A DNA stretch of 64,000 nt, taken from JACRLV01 sp045863555. GTDB lineage: Bacteria > Planctomycetota > Phycisphaerae > UBA1845 > Fen-1342. Location: positions 62,001 to 126,000 of the forward strand of contig BTUU01000008.1 in assembly GCA_045863555.1 (NCBI GenBank), read 5' to 3'. The notes beneath the pieces were generated by a model. It ran no database searches. It worked only from the letters and a program-made list of their open reading frames with translations, and was not told where the DNA came from. Numbering within the stretch: position 1 is the stretch's first letter; every line of letters starts with the position of its first letter. Made by a program: the position numbers and the translations under genes. This document shows positions 25,995 through 34,842 of this stretch, one piece after another.

Positions 25995-26147
25995 ATGCGG
26001 AAGTTTCGTTTGTGGAAGGCAGCGGCGCTGGCGTTCATCATGGGCGTACCAATGGCAGCCGAGGCCAAGGCGCAGGATGCGGGCGGGATCATCGAAGCGG
26101 CCCTTGCTCTGACGTTCGGAATCATCGACGTGGCCGGCGACAGCTAG
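25995..26147 (+). CDS. 50-aa secreted peptide
   Basis: The product starts MRKFRLWKAAALAFIMGVPM and continues AAEAKAQ, a clear signal peptide with an A-x-A type site, leaving a mature part of ~24 residues (DAGGIIEAALALTFGIIDVAG). It begins 4 bases after the acyltransferase stop, behind GAGAGGAG. Function unknown. Confidence 0.55.
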   Translation: MRKFRLWKAAALAFIMGVPMAAEAKAQDAGGIIEAALALTFGIIDVAGDS

Positions 26148-26227
26148 CCTGCACCAATAAATCAGTGTCGCCGATGGCCGCGTGCGGGCAACGCAACGCG
26201 CCCGGTAGTGCGGCTGGTGGAGCTCAG

Positions 26228-27154
26228 ATGGAGTGGCTCGTGAGAATAGAACGGACGGCGTTACTGCTGACGCTCGTCACGCTGGTTGGTTGCGCAACGG
26301 AGCCCTTTGGCGATGGGCTCTTTTCTCCCCCGGCACAGAATGCGGTGCTTTTTGCGCCTGACGCCTTCGGTCTCGACTATGAGACGATCGAGTTGTCAGT
26401 TGATGGACCGGCTCCCCATGTGGTGACCGGATGGTTCATTCCGGCCAGCGCGGCGCGTGGTACGGTACTGCTGAACCACGGCTCATTGTTCAACCGCAGC
26501 GCGTACTTTGACTACTACTCGCTGCTGCATGACCTGGGCTGGAACGTCTTCGTTTACGACTATCAGGGTTACGGCGAAAGCTGTGACCGGCCGAGCCTCG
26601 AATCGCTGGTTCCGGACGCGGACGCGGCACTTTCCTACGTTCAGAATCGGGCGGCGGAAGCGGGCCGGCCGATCGTTCTTTTCGGCATCTCACTCGGGAC
26701 GTTGCCGACGCTGGCGCAGGCGGCCCGCAACCCCGACGGCGTCCTCGGCGTAATCCTTCAGGGCAGTTTCGTTCCCGAGCTCTTGCCGCCGAAATCGTTC
26801 CTTCAGGCCGGCATCGTACCGCTGCCCGAGGTCATCGCACGCCTGCCACAGGAGCTCGACCCGTACCAGCACATCCAGCAGATCACGCTGCCCAAGCTGT
26901 TTCTCCAATCGCCGCAGGATCTGACGACGCCGATCGAAGGCGCCCGCCGATTGTTTGATCAGGCGTCCGAACCGAAACAGTTTGTGGAGATTTTCGGCGG
27001 CCACGCACTGGCACCGGTGCTTGACCCGGACTACCCGGCCTTTCTGTCGTCGTTTCTGGACGACGTGTTATCCGAACAGCCGTCACCGGGGACTCCGCCG
27101 GTGGCGAATTCCGGCGCGGACTCGGACACGAACGGCGAAACGCACAAGGAGTGA
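26228..27154 (+). CDS. Lipoprotein alpha/beta hydrolase
   Basis: From the Met at 26228 the protein has a lipoprotein signal (LLLTLVTLVGCAT, Cys ~21) and an alpha/beta-hydrolase fold: VLLNHGSLFNRS, YDYQGYGES, nucleophile elbow FGISLGT (Ser ~156), an acid in QSPQDLTTP (~231) and the His in GGHALAP (~258). It is probably an envelope esterase. It shares its fold with the host hydrolase at 6032 but is a separate branch. The upstream in-frame extension overlaps the 50-aa gene and is rejected. Confidence 0.82.
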   Translation: MEWLVRIERTALLLTLVTLVGCATEPFGDGLFSPPAQNAVLFAPDAFGLDYETIELSVDGPAPHVVTGWFIPASAARGTVLLNHGSLFNRSAYFDYYSLLHDLGWNVFVYDYQGYGESCDRPSLESLVPDADAALSYVQNRAAEAGRPIVLFGISLGTLPTLAQAARNPDGVLGVILQGSFVPELLPPKSFLQAGIVPLPEVIARLPQELDPYQHIQQITLPKLFLQSPQDLTTPIEGARRLFDQASEPKQFVEIFGGHALAPVLDPDYPAFLSSFLDDVLSEQPSPGTPPVANSGADSDTNGETHKE

Positions 27155-27160
27155 AACCGC

Positions 27161-27334
27161 ATGAATCGACGATTGAAATGGATGCGCCGCGCAGCGGCGC
27201 TGGCAGCCGGCGCTACGCTGTTCCAGGCGCAAGGTTGCCTGGTGGACACGAACGTCCTGGCTGCCGATGTGGCGCAGGCGGTGCTGACGGTGCTGCTCGA
27301 CTCGCTGGTCAGCGCGCTGTCTCAGGCCGCGTAG
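27161..27334 (+). CDS. 57-aa small lipoprotein
   Basis: MNRRLKWMRRAAALAAGATL followed by FQAQGC gives a signal peptide with lipobox; the mature part is a hydrophobic helix (DVAQAVLTVLLDSLVSALSQ). It starts 6 bases after the hydrolase stop, behind AAGGAG. It seems to be the last gene of the rightward lipid/lipoprotein cluster. Confidence 0.55.
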   Translation: MNRRLKWMRRAAALAAGATLFQAQGCLVDTNVLAADVAQAVLTVLLDSLVSALSQAA

Positions 27335-27378
27335 GTGTCGCGATTCGGCGACCGCACGTTGGGGCACGCGCCGCTCGG

Positions 27379-28365
27379 TCAATAGCTCGCGAAGAAGGCC
27401 GCCGATTTCTCGGGGTTGTAACCCCGGCGATCGTACAGCTTGGTCGTTGAAGGGTCGCGGTGGCCGACGGCCTTCTGGACCTGCTCAAGGCTCGCGCCGT
27501 TTTCGAGGGCCGTCGTGATGAACGTCGCCCGCATGGAATGCGCCGAGTAGCCGCGGGTCAGGCCAAGCCCGGCGGCGTACTTGCGGAGCACGCGGTCGAT
27601 GGCGTCGGGGGCCATGTGCCGCCGAGTTGTGCGAGAGCGGCCGTTGTGCCGAAGAGGCCGAAATAGTGGGCCGTCGAAATCGGCAGAATGCCCGGCGGTG
27701 GAGAGATAGTCCCGGATACGCTGGGCCGTCTGCGGGTGAATCGCGAGCGCGTCCTTTCTTTCCCCCTTGCGAACGACTCGGAGCGAATCGAAGCCGCGAT
27801 TCTGGTGCAGGTCGCCAACCCGGAGGCGAGCGATTTCGGCCCGCCGGAGGCCCGCTTGAAGCCCTACTGAAATGATCGCGCGGTCCCGAAGCCCGCCGAG
27901 CGTCTGGTCCGGCGGTGCATCGAGCAACTTGCGGGCTTGCGCCTTCGAGAAGGCGAGCGTGGAGCCCTCGTCCCGATTGATCGCCGGCCGGCGGACCGCC
28001 GCGACGGGGTTCCGGTCGGCCAGGCCGTGCTCCACAAGGTGCTTGAACAACGACGACAGGGCCGCCAGCCGGCGCCGGACGGTGGATGCCTCCGCACCGT
28101 CCGTTTCCCGCAGGTGGCGCTCCCACGCGATGACGGCTCGATGGTCAACATGACGAAGCTGGTCAGGGGTGGCGATGCCGCAGAATCGAATGAAATGCTG
28201 GACGTCCACCTTGTAGGCCCGACGTGTCCGGGGCGACTTCTGCTTGGCCAGCCAGACGGCCTCCTCGGGGACGCTCGCAAGGGATTCGAGGGTCGTCGCG
28301 ACGAGCGTTTCTGCCGGGCATTTTTCGAGTACTTCGGTGCCGGATTCCGGGGGCGTTTCTGGCAT
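27379..28365 (-). CDS. Xer-type tyrosine recombinase
   Basis: The 328-aa protein has a SAM-like N-terminal core-binding domain (SPRTRRAYKVDVQHFIRFCG) and a catalytic domain with Arg in QAGLRRAEIARLRVGD, Lys in VRKGERKDALAI, H-x-x-R in HSMRATFI and GHRDPSTTKLYDRR with the nucleophile Tyr. Length and layout are XerC/XerD-like. A dif-like palindrome (28372-28399) sits just before its start codon. It is convergent with the lipoprotein cluster and may have mobilised it. Confidence 0.9.
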   Translation of the reverse strand: MPETPPESGTEVLEKCPAETLVATTLESLASVPEEAVWLAKQKSPRTRRAYKVDVQHFIRFCGIATPDQLRHVDHRAVIAWERHLRETDGAEASTVRRRLAALSSLFKHLVEHGLADRNPVAAVRRPAINRDEGSTLAFSKAQARKLLDAPPDQTLGGLRDRAIISVGLQAGLRRAEIARLRVGDLHQNRGFDSLRVVRKGERKDALAIHPQTAQRIRDYLSTAGHSADFDGPLFRPLRHNGRSRTTRRHMAPDAIDRVLRKYAAGLGLTRGYSAHSMRATFITTALENGASLEQVQKAVGHRDPSTTKLYDRRGYNPEKSAAFFASY

Positions 28366-28371
28366 GCTCCT

Positions 28372-28399
28372 CTACGTGATAATCCAGTTTATCACGCGC
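28372..28399. other. dif-like recombination site candidate
   Basis: CGTGATAA-TCCAGT-TTATCACG is a perfect 8-bp inverted repeat around a 6-bp centre. The inner ...ATAA/6 nt/TTAT... arrangement is exactly that of Xer dif sites (11+6+11 bp, here 28372-28399). It starts 7 bases upstream of the recombinase ATG. It could equally be an operator of that gene. Confidence 0.5.
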
Positions 28400-28501
28400 G
28401 AAACCTGCCACATTTCCCTTAAGGACGCAAGGAGTACATCGCTGGTCCGCCTTCTGGCAAGCGCGGGTCGAACGACGATGGCCTCAAGGGCCGGGCGGGG
28501 G

Positions 28502-28529
28502 TTGACAACCGGCTCGCGACTACTACGAT
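28502..28529 (+). promoter_or_regulatory. Promoter of the arsR-cus operon
   Basis: TTGACA (28502-28507) and TACGAT (28524-28529) with 16-bp spacing lie 32 bases upstream of the ArsR start, followed by GAAGGAGG (28548-28555). This is the best sigma70-type promoter of the cargo region. The ArsR protein would be expected to bind here. Confidence 0.65.
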
Positions 28530-28560
28530 TAAGAAAACGTGGAAACGAAGGAGGACAGGA

Positions 28561-28977
28561 TTGCCGCGTAGGGTTGATAAGGGAGTGTGCGGAGTATCGC
28601 TGTTTCACGCCGATGGCGTTCGGGCGGCCCATGCTTCGCTTTCGAGCGATGGTGAGCTGCAGGTGGCCGCCGAGGCTTTTCAGGTGCTCGCCCACCCGAG
28701 CCGGCTCCGCGTGCTTCAGGCGTTGCAGAACCGCGAACTCTGCGTCTGCGATCTCTCAGCTGTGCTAGGCTTATCCATGCCGGCCACTTCGCAAACGCTT
28801 CGTGAGCTACGGAATCTTGGAGCGGTTAAGTATAGGACGGCCGGCAAGCTTGCGATTTACTCGCTGGCTGATGCCTTTTGGGCCGTGCTATTGGAGCGCA
28901 CCTTGAAGCGACTCAACAGAGTCTCACGGAATGCCACCGGCCGGACGCGCGTATCCCCGGCAAGGGCTACGGGATGA
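28561..28977 (+). CDS. ArsR/SmtB-family metal-responsive repressor
   Basis: The 138-aa protein (TTG start behind GGAGG) has the winged helix: FQVLAHPSRLRVLQALQNRE, then LCVCDLSAVLGLSMPATSQTL with the ELCVCDL metal site of the alpha-3 type, and RTAGKLAIYSLAD. Metal binding to the CVC cysteines would release DNA. It is the first gene of the metal efflux operon, and its stop overlaps the next start (ATGA). Confidence 0.9.
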   Translation: MPRRVDKGVCGVSLFHADGVRAAHASLSSDGELQVAAEAFQVLAHPSRLRVLQALQNRELCVCDLSAVLGLSMPATSQTLRELRNLGAVKYRTAGKLAIYSLADAFWAVLLERTLKRLNRVSRNATGRTRVSPARATG

Positions 28978-29405
28978 TTCGGAACACGTTCATCGTTCTC
29001 ACGCTCTTCACCCAGACGCTCATGGCGTTCGGTCGGCCCGCGCTCGTCGTATGCGTCCACCAAAGCGGCCGGTCCTCGATCGAATATCGCTGGGCGACAT
29101 GTTGTGAGGGCAGGGACGATGCGTGCGGGGCTCCACTCGGCTCTGAGGAGACCCCCAGCGCAGCGCCCGACGAAGGCTGCGAAAACGAAGACCCATGCAC
29201 AGATTCGGCATGGTCTACGGATGAGATTTCATCATGCACGTCCACAAGCATTCCTCTGACGGCGGAAGCCACTTTCGCTTTGACACTATCCGACGTTCCG
29301 ACTGCCCTCGATCATGCGGTCGTATGCAAGAACATCTGGCCAACGGAACTTCCGTTTGCCCTTAGTCCGCCGACATTTCTCCGCACGATTGTCCTGATCG
29401 TCTGA
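28974..29405 (+). CDS. Secreted Cys-rich protein of the metal operon
   Basis: The 143-aa protein starts MIRNTFIVLTLFTQTLMAFG, a likely signal peptide or anchor, and has several Cys (CVHQS, ATCCEGRDDACG, DEGCENEDPC, SSCTS). Cys pairs and acidic residues suggest metal binding in the periplasm. I do not recognise a family. It is translationally coupled to arsR. Confidence 0.6.
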   Translation: MIRNTFIVLTLFTQTLMAFGRPALVVCVHQSGRSSIEYRWATCCEGRDDACGAPLGSEETPSAAPDEGCENEDPCTDSAWSTDEISSCTSTSIPLTAEATFALTLSDVPTALDHAVVCKNIWPTELPFALSPPTFLRTIVLIV

Positions 29406-29523
29406 TTCCTCCGTGAGCTACTTGGCCGGACGCCCGCGCGCGTCGACCACGCGCCGTTAGTACGGTGTCAACCCTGCGCGCGGAGGTTAAAGAGCAAAGC
29501 ACTATTAGCCGGAGACTTTGAAA

Positions 29524-31038
29524 ATGATTACGAAAATCGGTTCATCCATTGCCCCGTTGGTCCGTGGCGTTCCGACCGCGCTCACGCTTCTTGTTCTCGC
29601 AGGTATTGGATACCTCGGGCATCGCACAGACTGGAAGATCTCGTCTGTCCGGACCGTGCTCGGGTCTGCAGAAGAAAAGGCAGACGACTGGTGCATGGAC
29701 CACGGCGTCCCGGAATCCTCGTGCCTCATCTGTCGGGGGTTGGCCGTTTCCTCCACCCCGCCGACGGAGCAAATTCGCTTGCGACGGCTTGGTGAATCTG
29801 CGGGCGCATCGGAAAACGATGAAGAAAGCGAGCGAACGGAAAGCAAGGCCCCTGAGGGAGGAGACAGTCCAACCTTGGAGCGTTCAAACGGCGAGGGCGC
29901 AGCGAAGCGCACGCCGGTGCAGCTTGCGAGCCCGGAGGCTCTCGCAGGCGCCGGCATAAGAACTGCGCCGAGCACACAACGTGAGATGAAGGAATTCATC
30001 GAGGCCAATGCCGAGGTGCGCTACGACACGACGCGCTATGCACAGGTGGCCACGCGGGTTCCGGGCAGTGTCGTGCTGGTACGTGCTGAAGTCGGAGGGA
30101 AGGTGGCGCGGGGCGACGTGATGGCGCTGGTTGACGCGGCCGAAGTCGGTCGGCTCAAGGCCGAGTTATTGCAGGCCGCAGCACAGGTGGAAGTGCGGAC
30201 GAAGGGGCTGGAGCGGAGCCGCGTATCGGTGGAGAAACGCTTTGGGACCGAAGCCGAACGCCAGGAAGCCGACGCCGCGCTCAAGGAGGCGCAGATTCGA
30301 CTATTCAACGCCTGCCAAGCCCTGATCAATCTTGGGTTGCCGGCTCCTGAAGTCGAAGCCGGAAGCCTGCCGTCCGAGCGCGAGCTTCAGCTCCTTGGAC
30401 TGCCCGAGTCGATAGCGCGCGAACTCGACCCGGCCCGAACCACGGCGAACTTGATCCCGATTATTGCCCCGCTCGATGGCATCGTGGTTAGCCGGTCGGT
30501 GGTTCCCGGAGAAGTCGTCGAAGCCGCCAAGCCACTGTTTGCCGTCGCTAACACGCAGCGGATGTGGGTCGTCGCGGACGTTTCAGTCAACGAGATACCG
30601 CGACTGCACTTGGGGCAAGAGTTGACCTTTCTCGCGGACGGCTGGGGCGAGCCATGCGCGGGACCGATCGCCTGGATCAGCACCGAGGTTGACGAAAAGA
30701 CGCGGACAGTGCAAGTCCGCGCGGACGTGGTGAACGACAAGGGCTGCCTTCTGGCGCACATGTTCGGTCGAGCCCGGATCGCGGTCCGCGTAAGCGGCAG
30801 CGCGGTTGTCGTCCCGAGCAGCGCGGTGCAATGGCTGGGAGATGGAAATGTGGTGTTCGTCCGCGCCAATAGCGAGGTCTTTCAGACACGCAACGTTCGT
30901 GTTGGAGTAAACGCCGACGGGTTCACTGAATTACTTACGGGCGTTTCAACAGGGGAAGAGGTCGCAACGGACGGCAGCTATGTACTCGCAGCGCAGCTTA
31001 ATCGAGGGAAGCTGGGTGCGGGCTGTACGGATGATTAA
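29524..31038 (+). CDS. CusB/CzcB-type periplasmic adaptor with N-terminal metal motif
   Basis: The protein has one N-terminal membrane segment (TALTLLVLAGIGYLG), then a DDWCMDHGVPESSCLICRG metal-binding motif (about residues 57-75), a low-complexity acidic linker and the MFP core: ATRVPGSVVLVRAEVGGKVARGD, a helical hairpin, APLDGIVVSRSVVPGEVVE and a beta-barrel domain. It would pass Cu/Ag or Zn/Cd/Co ions from periplasm to the CusA pump. The ATG at 29524 has GGAG 9 bases upstream; an in-frame TTG at 29518 is an alternative. Confidence 0.88.
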   Translation: MITKIGSSIAPLVRGVPTALTLLVLAGIGYLGHRTDWKISSVRTVLGSAEEKADDWCMDHGVPESSCLICRGLAVSSTPPTEQIRLRRLGESAGASENDEESERTESKAPEGGDSPTLERSNGEGAAKRTPVQLASPEALAGAGIRTAPSTQREMKEFIEANAEVRYDTTRYAQVATRVPGSVVLVRAEVGGKVARGDVMALVDAAEVGRLKAELLQAAAQVEVRTKGLERSRVSVEKRFGTEAERQEADAALKEAQIRLFNACQALINLGLPAPEVEAGSLPSERELQLLGLPESIARELDPARTTANLIPIIAPLDGIVVSRSVVPGEVVEAAKPLFAVANTQRMWVVADVSVNEIPRLHLGQELTFLADGWGEPCAGPIAWISTEVDEKTRTVQVRADVVNDKGCLLAHMFGRARIAVRVSGSAVVVPSSAVQWLGDGNVVFVRANSEVFQTRNVRVGVNADGFTELLTGVSTGEEVATDGSYVLAAQLNRGKLGAGCTDD

Positions 31039-31056
31039 CGTGGAGACGATTGTCCA

Positions 31057-34000
31057 ATGTTGAACTGGATCATCACCTGGTCGCTCCGCAATCGCTTCCT
31101 CGTGATTATTGCTGCACTCTTGTTCGGGGGGCTGGGCCTTTCGGCACTCCGCGAGCTCGACATCGACGCCTTCCCGGACACAACCCCCGTGCAGGTGCAG
31201 ATCAACACGGTGGCGCCGGCACTCGCGCCGGAGGAAGTCGAACGGCAGATCACCTTCCCTGTCGAACAGGCGCTTGGCGGGCTGCCGCGCATTCAGAACC
31301 TGCGCTCGATCACAAAGTTCGGCTTCTCGCAGGTCGTTGTGACCTTCGAGGACGGCACCGACATTTACTTTGCCCGGCAGGTGATCTCGGAGCGGCTGGC
31401 TTCGGTGGAACTTCCGGAGGGGTTATCTCGTCCGCAGATGGGACCGATCGCGACCGGGCTTGGCGAGGTTTTCCATTATACCGTGCGGAGCGACCGTCAT
31501 GAGCTAACCGAGCTTCGCACGCTGCACGACTGGAGCATCAAGCCGGCGCTTCGGACCGTGCCGGGCGTTGCAGAGGTGAACAGTTGGGGAGGTTACGAGA
31601 AGCAGTATCAGGTGCGCATTGATCCAGATCGGCTGATCAAGCACGACCTGTCATTCAACGAGGTAACGGAGGCCATTGAAGCCAACAATGCCAACGTCGG
31701 CGGCGGGAATATTCAACGGCAAGGTGGCACGCTGCTCGTGCATGGGCTCGGGCGAGTGTCGGATACGAAGCAGATTGCGGATATCCCCATCACGGCGCGC
31801 GACGGCGTGCCCATTAGGGTGCGAGATGTAGCCGATGTCCAGATTGGGCACGAGATTCGCCGTGGCGCCGTTACAGCCGACGGCAAAGGCGAAGCGGTCC
31901 TTGGGCTGGCCTTCATGCTCATGGGCGAGAACAGCCACGAGGTGACTGCGCGGCTGCGCCAGAAAGTTTCCGAGATACGTCCTACGTTGCCCGCAGGGGT
32001 GAAGCTCGAAGTGGTCTACGACCGGACGGAGTTGGTAGACAAGGTCATCGACACCGTCCGCAAGAATCTCTTTGAGGGTGCCCTGCTAGTCATCGCGGTT
32101 CTGTTCGTGTTCTTAGGAAACCTGAGAGCTGGCCTGATCGTTGCTTCGGCGATTCCGCTCTCGATGCTCTTCGCCTTCGACTCGATGGTTCGATTCGGTA
32201 TCGCCGGGAGCTTGCTCAGCCTCGGGGCGATAGACTTCGGACTGGTCGTCGATAGCTCGGTGATCATGATCGAGAACTGCATGCGGCACCTGGCGCATCG
32301 TCGCACAGTTGGCGAACGCCTGGCGATTATCCGCGACGCGGCGATCGAGGTGCGTAAACCAACCATGTTCGGCGAAGCCATCATTGTCATTGTGTTTCTG
32401 CCGATTCTCACGCTGGAGGGAGTCGAGGGCAAGCTCTTCCGCCCAATGGCCCTCACGATGATCTTCGCCTTGGTCGGCTCGTTGGTGTTGTCACTGACCC
32501 TCATGCCGGTGCTGGCCAGCCTGCTTCTTCCGCGGAAGGTGAAAGAGCAAGAGCCTTTTATCATACGGGCAGCGCACAAGGTGTACGCGCCGCTATTGCG
32601 CCAAGCTTTGCGGAAGCGCTTCACCGTCGTTGGCTTCGCCGTGGCTCTACTGATTCTGACGGGCATGGTCGTGCGCGGCCTCGGCTCGGAGTTCATCCCG
32701 CGGCTGTGGGAAGGTTCCACAGTGGCCAACGTGATCCGGTTGGCGGGCACCGACTTGGACGAATCGGTCCGCTACAACACGCAGATCGAGCGGCTAATTC
32801 TGAGGAAGTTCTCCGACGAAGTGAGGCACGTGTGGACACGGATTGGGACGGCGGAAGTAGCCACCGACCCGATGGGCGTAGAGCTCATGGACGTGTTCAT
32901 GGCACTCCAGCCGCGCGACCAATGGAAGCGAGCGTCCAGCCAGCAGGAATTAGTCGAGGAGATCAACCGTGAGCTGCGCGTGCTTCCAGGGCAGCGGGTG
33001 GCGCTGACACAACCGATTGAGATGCGGTTGAACGAGATGATTGCCGGCGTCAGGGCGGATGTGGCTGTAAAGCTCTTTGGCGATGACTTCGGCGTACTCA
33101 CGGAGAAGGGGCAGGAGATCGCCGGCATTCTCCAATCGATCGATGGCGCGGCAGACGTCAGTACCGAGCAACTCACTGGACAGCCCGTGCTTCAGATCGA
33201 GATCGATAAGGACGCGATTGCCCGCTACGGCATTGCCACGCGCGCGGTTTTGGACCTGGTCGAATCGCTCGGGAGCAAGCCGCTGGGAGACGTGGTTGAA
33301 GGACAACTTCGGTTTCCGCTCGTCGTGAGGCTACCGGATCGGCTCCGACAAAGCCCAGAGACCATCGGCGGCCTGCTTGTAAAAGCGCCGAGCGGCGAGC
33401 GCGTTCCTCTCGCGAGATTGGCGAAAATCCAGGAAGCGGAAGGTCCTTCAACGATCACGCGAGAGTGGGGACAACGGCGAACCACGATCCAGGTAAATGT
33501 TCGCGGGCGTGACGTGGGGTCATTCGTGGCGGAAGCGCAGCGAAGGATCGGCGAAGAGGTCGAATTGCCGCCCGGCCGCTACAGGCTCGAATGGGGTGGG
33601 CAGTTCGAGAACCTCGAACGGGCGCAGCGGCGACTGGCGATTGTCGTGCCGGTCGCGCTGCTCCTCATTTTCCTGTTGCTTTACATGTCATTCCAGTCCG
33701 TTCGGCTGGCGCTGTTGGTGTTCTCGGCCGTCCCCTTGGCGGTCACGGGTGGCGTGGCCGCGCTTTGGCTGCGGGACATGCCATTCTCGATCTCGGCGGG
33801 AGTGGGCTTCATCGCACTGTCGGGTGTCGCAGTGCTCAACGGCCTCGTGATGGTGACGTTCATCCGGCAACTGCGCGGAAAGGGATTGTCCGTCGAGGAG
33901 GCTGTGATCGAAGGAAGCTTGATTCGTCTGCGCCCGGTGCTGATGACGGCCTTTGTGGCAGCGCTCGGCTTCGTCCCGATGGCGCTGGCCACGGGAATGG

Positions 34001-34203
34001 GTGCTGAGGTTCAACGACCGCTCGCTACGGTGGTGATCGGCGGCGTGCTGAGCAGCATGAGCCTGACGCTATTCGTCTTACCCGTGCTCTATCGGTACTT
34101 CGAACCTCCGCTTGAAAAAGGTGAAGAACCGGCGGAGGTATCGGCGGAGGAACTGGAGTCAGCCCGAGAAGAGGCGCGGCTGCCGGCGGTTGTGGTGTCA
34201 TGA
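31057..34203 (+). CDS. Heavy-metal RND efflux pump, CusA/CzcA family
   Basis: The 1048-aa protein starts MLNWIITWSLRNRFLVIIAA and has the HME-RND features: DIDAFPDTTPVQVQINT, EEVERQITFPVEQALGGLP, the TM4 relay GAIDFGLVVDSSVIMIEN (Asp), RKPTMFGEAIIVIVFLPILTLEGVEGKLF and the second-half SGVAVLNGLVMVTFI. It exports metal ions across the outer membrane with the neighbouring adaptor and channel. The DFG-VDSSV relay fits the Cus/Czc branch; the exact metal is not certain. Confidence 0.94.
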   Translation: MLNWIITWSLRNRFLVIIAALLFGGLGLSALRELDIDAFPDTTPVQVQINTVAPALAPEEVERQITFPVEQALGGLPRIQNLRSITKFGFSQVVVTFEDGTDIYFARQVISERLASVELPEGLSRPQMGPIATGLGEVFHYTVRSDRHELTELRTLHDWSIKPALRTVPGVAEVNSWGGYEKQYQVRIDPDRLIKHDLSFNEVTEAIEANNANVGGGNIQRQGGTLLVHGLGRVSDTKQIADIPITARDGVPIRVRDVADVQIGHEIRRGAVTADGKGEAVLGLAFMLMGENSHEVTARLRQKVSEIRPTLPAGVKLEVVYDRTELVDKVIDTVRKNLFEGALLVIAVLFVFLGNLRAGLIVASAIPLSMLFAFDSMVRFGIAGSLLSLGAIDFGLVVDSSVIMIENCMRHLAHRRTVGERLAIIRDAAIEVRKPTMFGEAIIVIVFLPILTLEGVEGKLFRPMALTMIFALVGSLVLSLTLMPVLASLLLPRKVKEQEPFIIRAAHKVYAPLLRQALRKRFTVVGFAVALLILTGMVVRGLGSEFIPRLWEGSTVANVIRLAGTDLDESVRYNTQIERLILRKFSDEVRHVWTRIGTAEVATDPMGVELMDVFMALQPRDQWKRASSQQELVEEINRELRVLPGQRVALTQPIEMRLNEMIAGVRADVAVKLFGDDFGVLTEKGQEIAGILQSIDGAADVSTEQLTGQPVLQIEIDKDAIARYGIATRAVLDLVESLGSKPLGDVVEGQLRFPLVVRLPDRLRQSPETIGGLLVKAPSGERVPLARLAKIQEAEGPSTITREWGQRRTTIQVNVRGRDVGSFVAEAQRRIGEEVELPPGRYRLEWGGQFENLERAQRRLAIVVPVALLLIFLLLYMSFQSVRLALLVFSAVPLAVTGGVAALWLRDMPFSISAGVGFIALSGVAVLNGLVMVTFIRQLRGKGLSVEEAVIEGSLIRLRPVLMTAFVAALGFVPMALATGMGAEVQRPLATVVIGGVLSSMSLTLFVLPVLYRYFEPPLEKGEEPAEVSAEELESAREEARLPAVVVS

Positions 34204-34233
34204 GGGTTCATTTGGCGAAAAGGAGACGATCAT

Positions 34234-34557
34234 ATGTCAACGTTCGAGTTGAAGAAGCGTTTGCTCTTGGCGCTTTCGTCGCTCAGCCTGTGCTTCACCG
34301 GCTGCGATTGCGATTCCAAGAAGCCCATGGGCGGTGCAACAGAGGCGGTTTCCGTAGGGCAGGCCGCGGCGGAGGACTGGTGCCATGAGCACGGTGTTCC
34401 GGAATCGATCTGCACGCGCTGCAATGCGAAGCTCATCGCGGATTTCAAGAAGAAGGGCGACTGGTGCAAGGAGCATAACCTGCCCGAGTCCCAGTGCGTG
34501 AAGTGCGATCCGATGGTCGCGGACAAGTTCAAGGCGATGGCACCGAAAAACCTTTGA
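34234..34557 (+). CDS. Lipoprotein with two WCxEH metal-binding repeats
   Basis: The 107-aa protein has a lipobox (LCFTGCDCD, Cys ~24) and two copies of W-C-x-E-H-x(2,3)-P-E-S-x-C-x-x-C: EDWCHEHGVPESICTRC and GDWCKEHNLPESQCVKC. The same motif occurs once in the CusB-like protein of this operon. It is probably a periplasmic metal chaperone that hands ions to the adaptor. Confidence 0.75.
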   Translation: MSTFELKKRLLLALSSLSLCFTGCDCDSKKPMGGATEAVSVGQAAAEDWCHEHGVPESICTRCNAKLIADFKKKGDWCKEHNLPESQCVKCDPMVADKFKAMAPKNL

Positions 34558-34599
34558 TGATGGAGCTTGGCTGGCGGGAATGCCAGCCGAGACCGTGCC

Positions 34600-34842
34600 A
34601 TGACAAATCGAAAAAGAGAAATCGCCAAGTTCGCGTGTGGAGCGGAAGCGTTTCACGCCTTCGGCCACGCATTACTCGGGTTCTCCGGTACCACCATCAC
34701 GGTGCTAGGCATCACGCCTGGCCCGAAGTGGCACACTGCGGGTGTCATCGTGAACGCGGCCATCGCCATCCTCTTGGGTGTGTACGCATGGCGAACGCCG
34801 CGCGCCGGTGAACCGGACCATCGAATCGACGGTGTGACGTGA
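34600..34842 (+). CDS. Small membrane protein of the metal operon
   Basis: The 80-aa product has two hydrophobic segments (AFGHALLGFSGTTITVLGI and TAGVIVNAAIAILLGVYAW) with two His-containing stretches (AFHAFGHA, PKWHTAG). Its stop overlaps the next GTG start. Function unknown; a role in metal export is inferred from position. Confidence 0.55.
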   Translation: MTNRKREIAKFACGAEAFHAFGHALLGFSGTTITVLGITPGPKWHTAGVIVNAAIAILLGVYAWRTPRAGEPDHRIDGVT

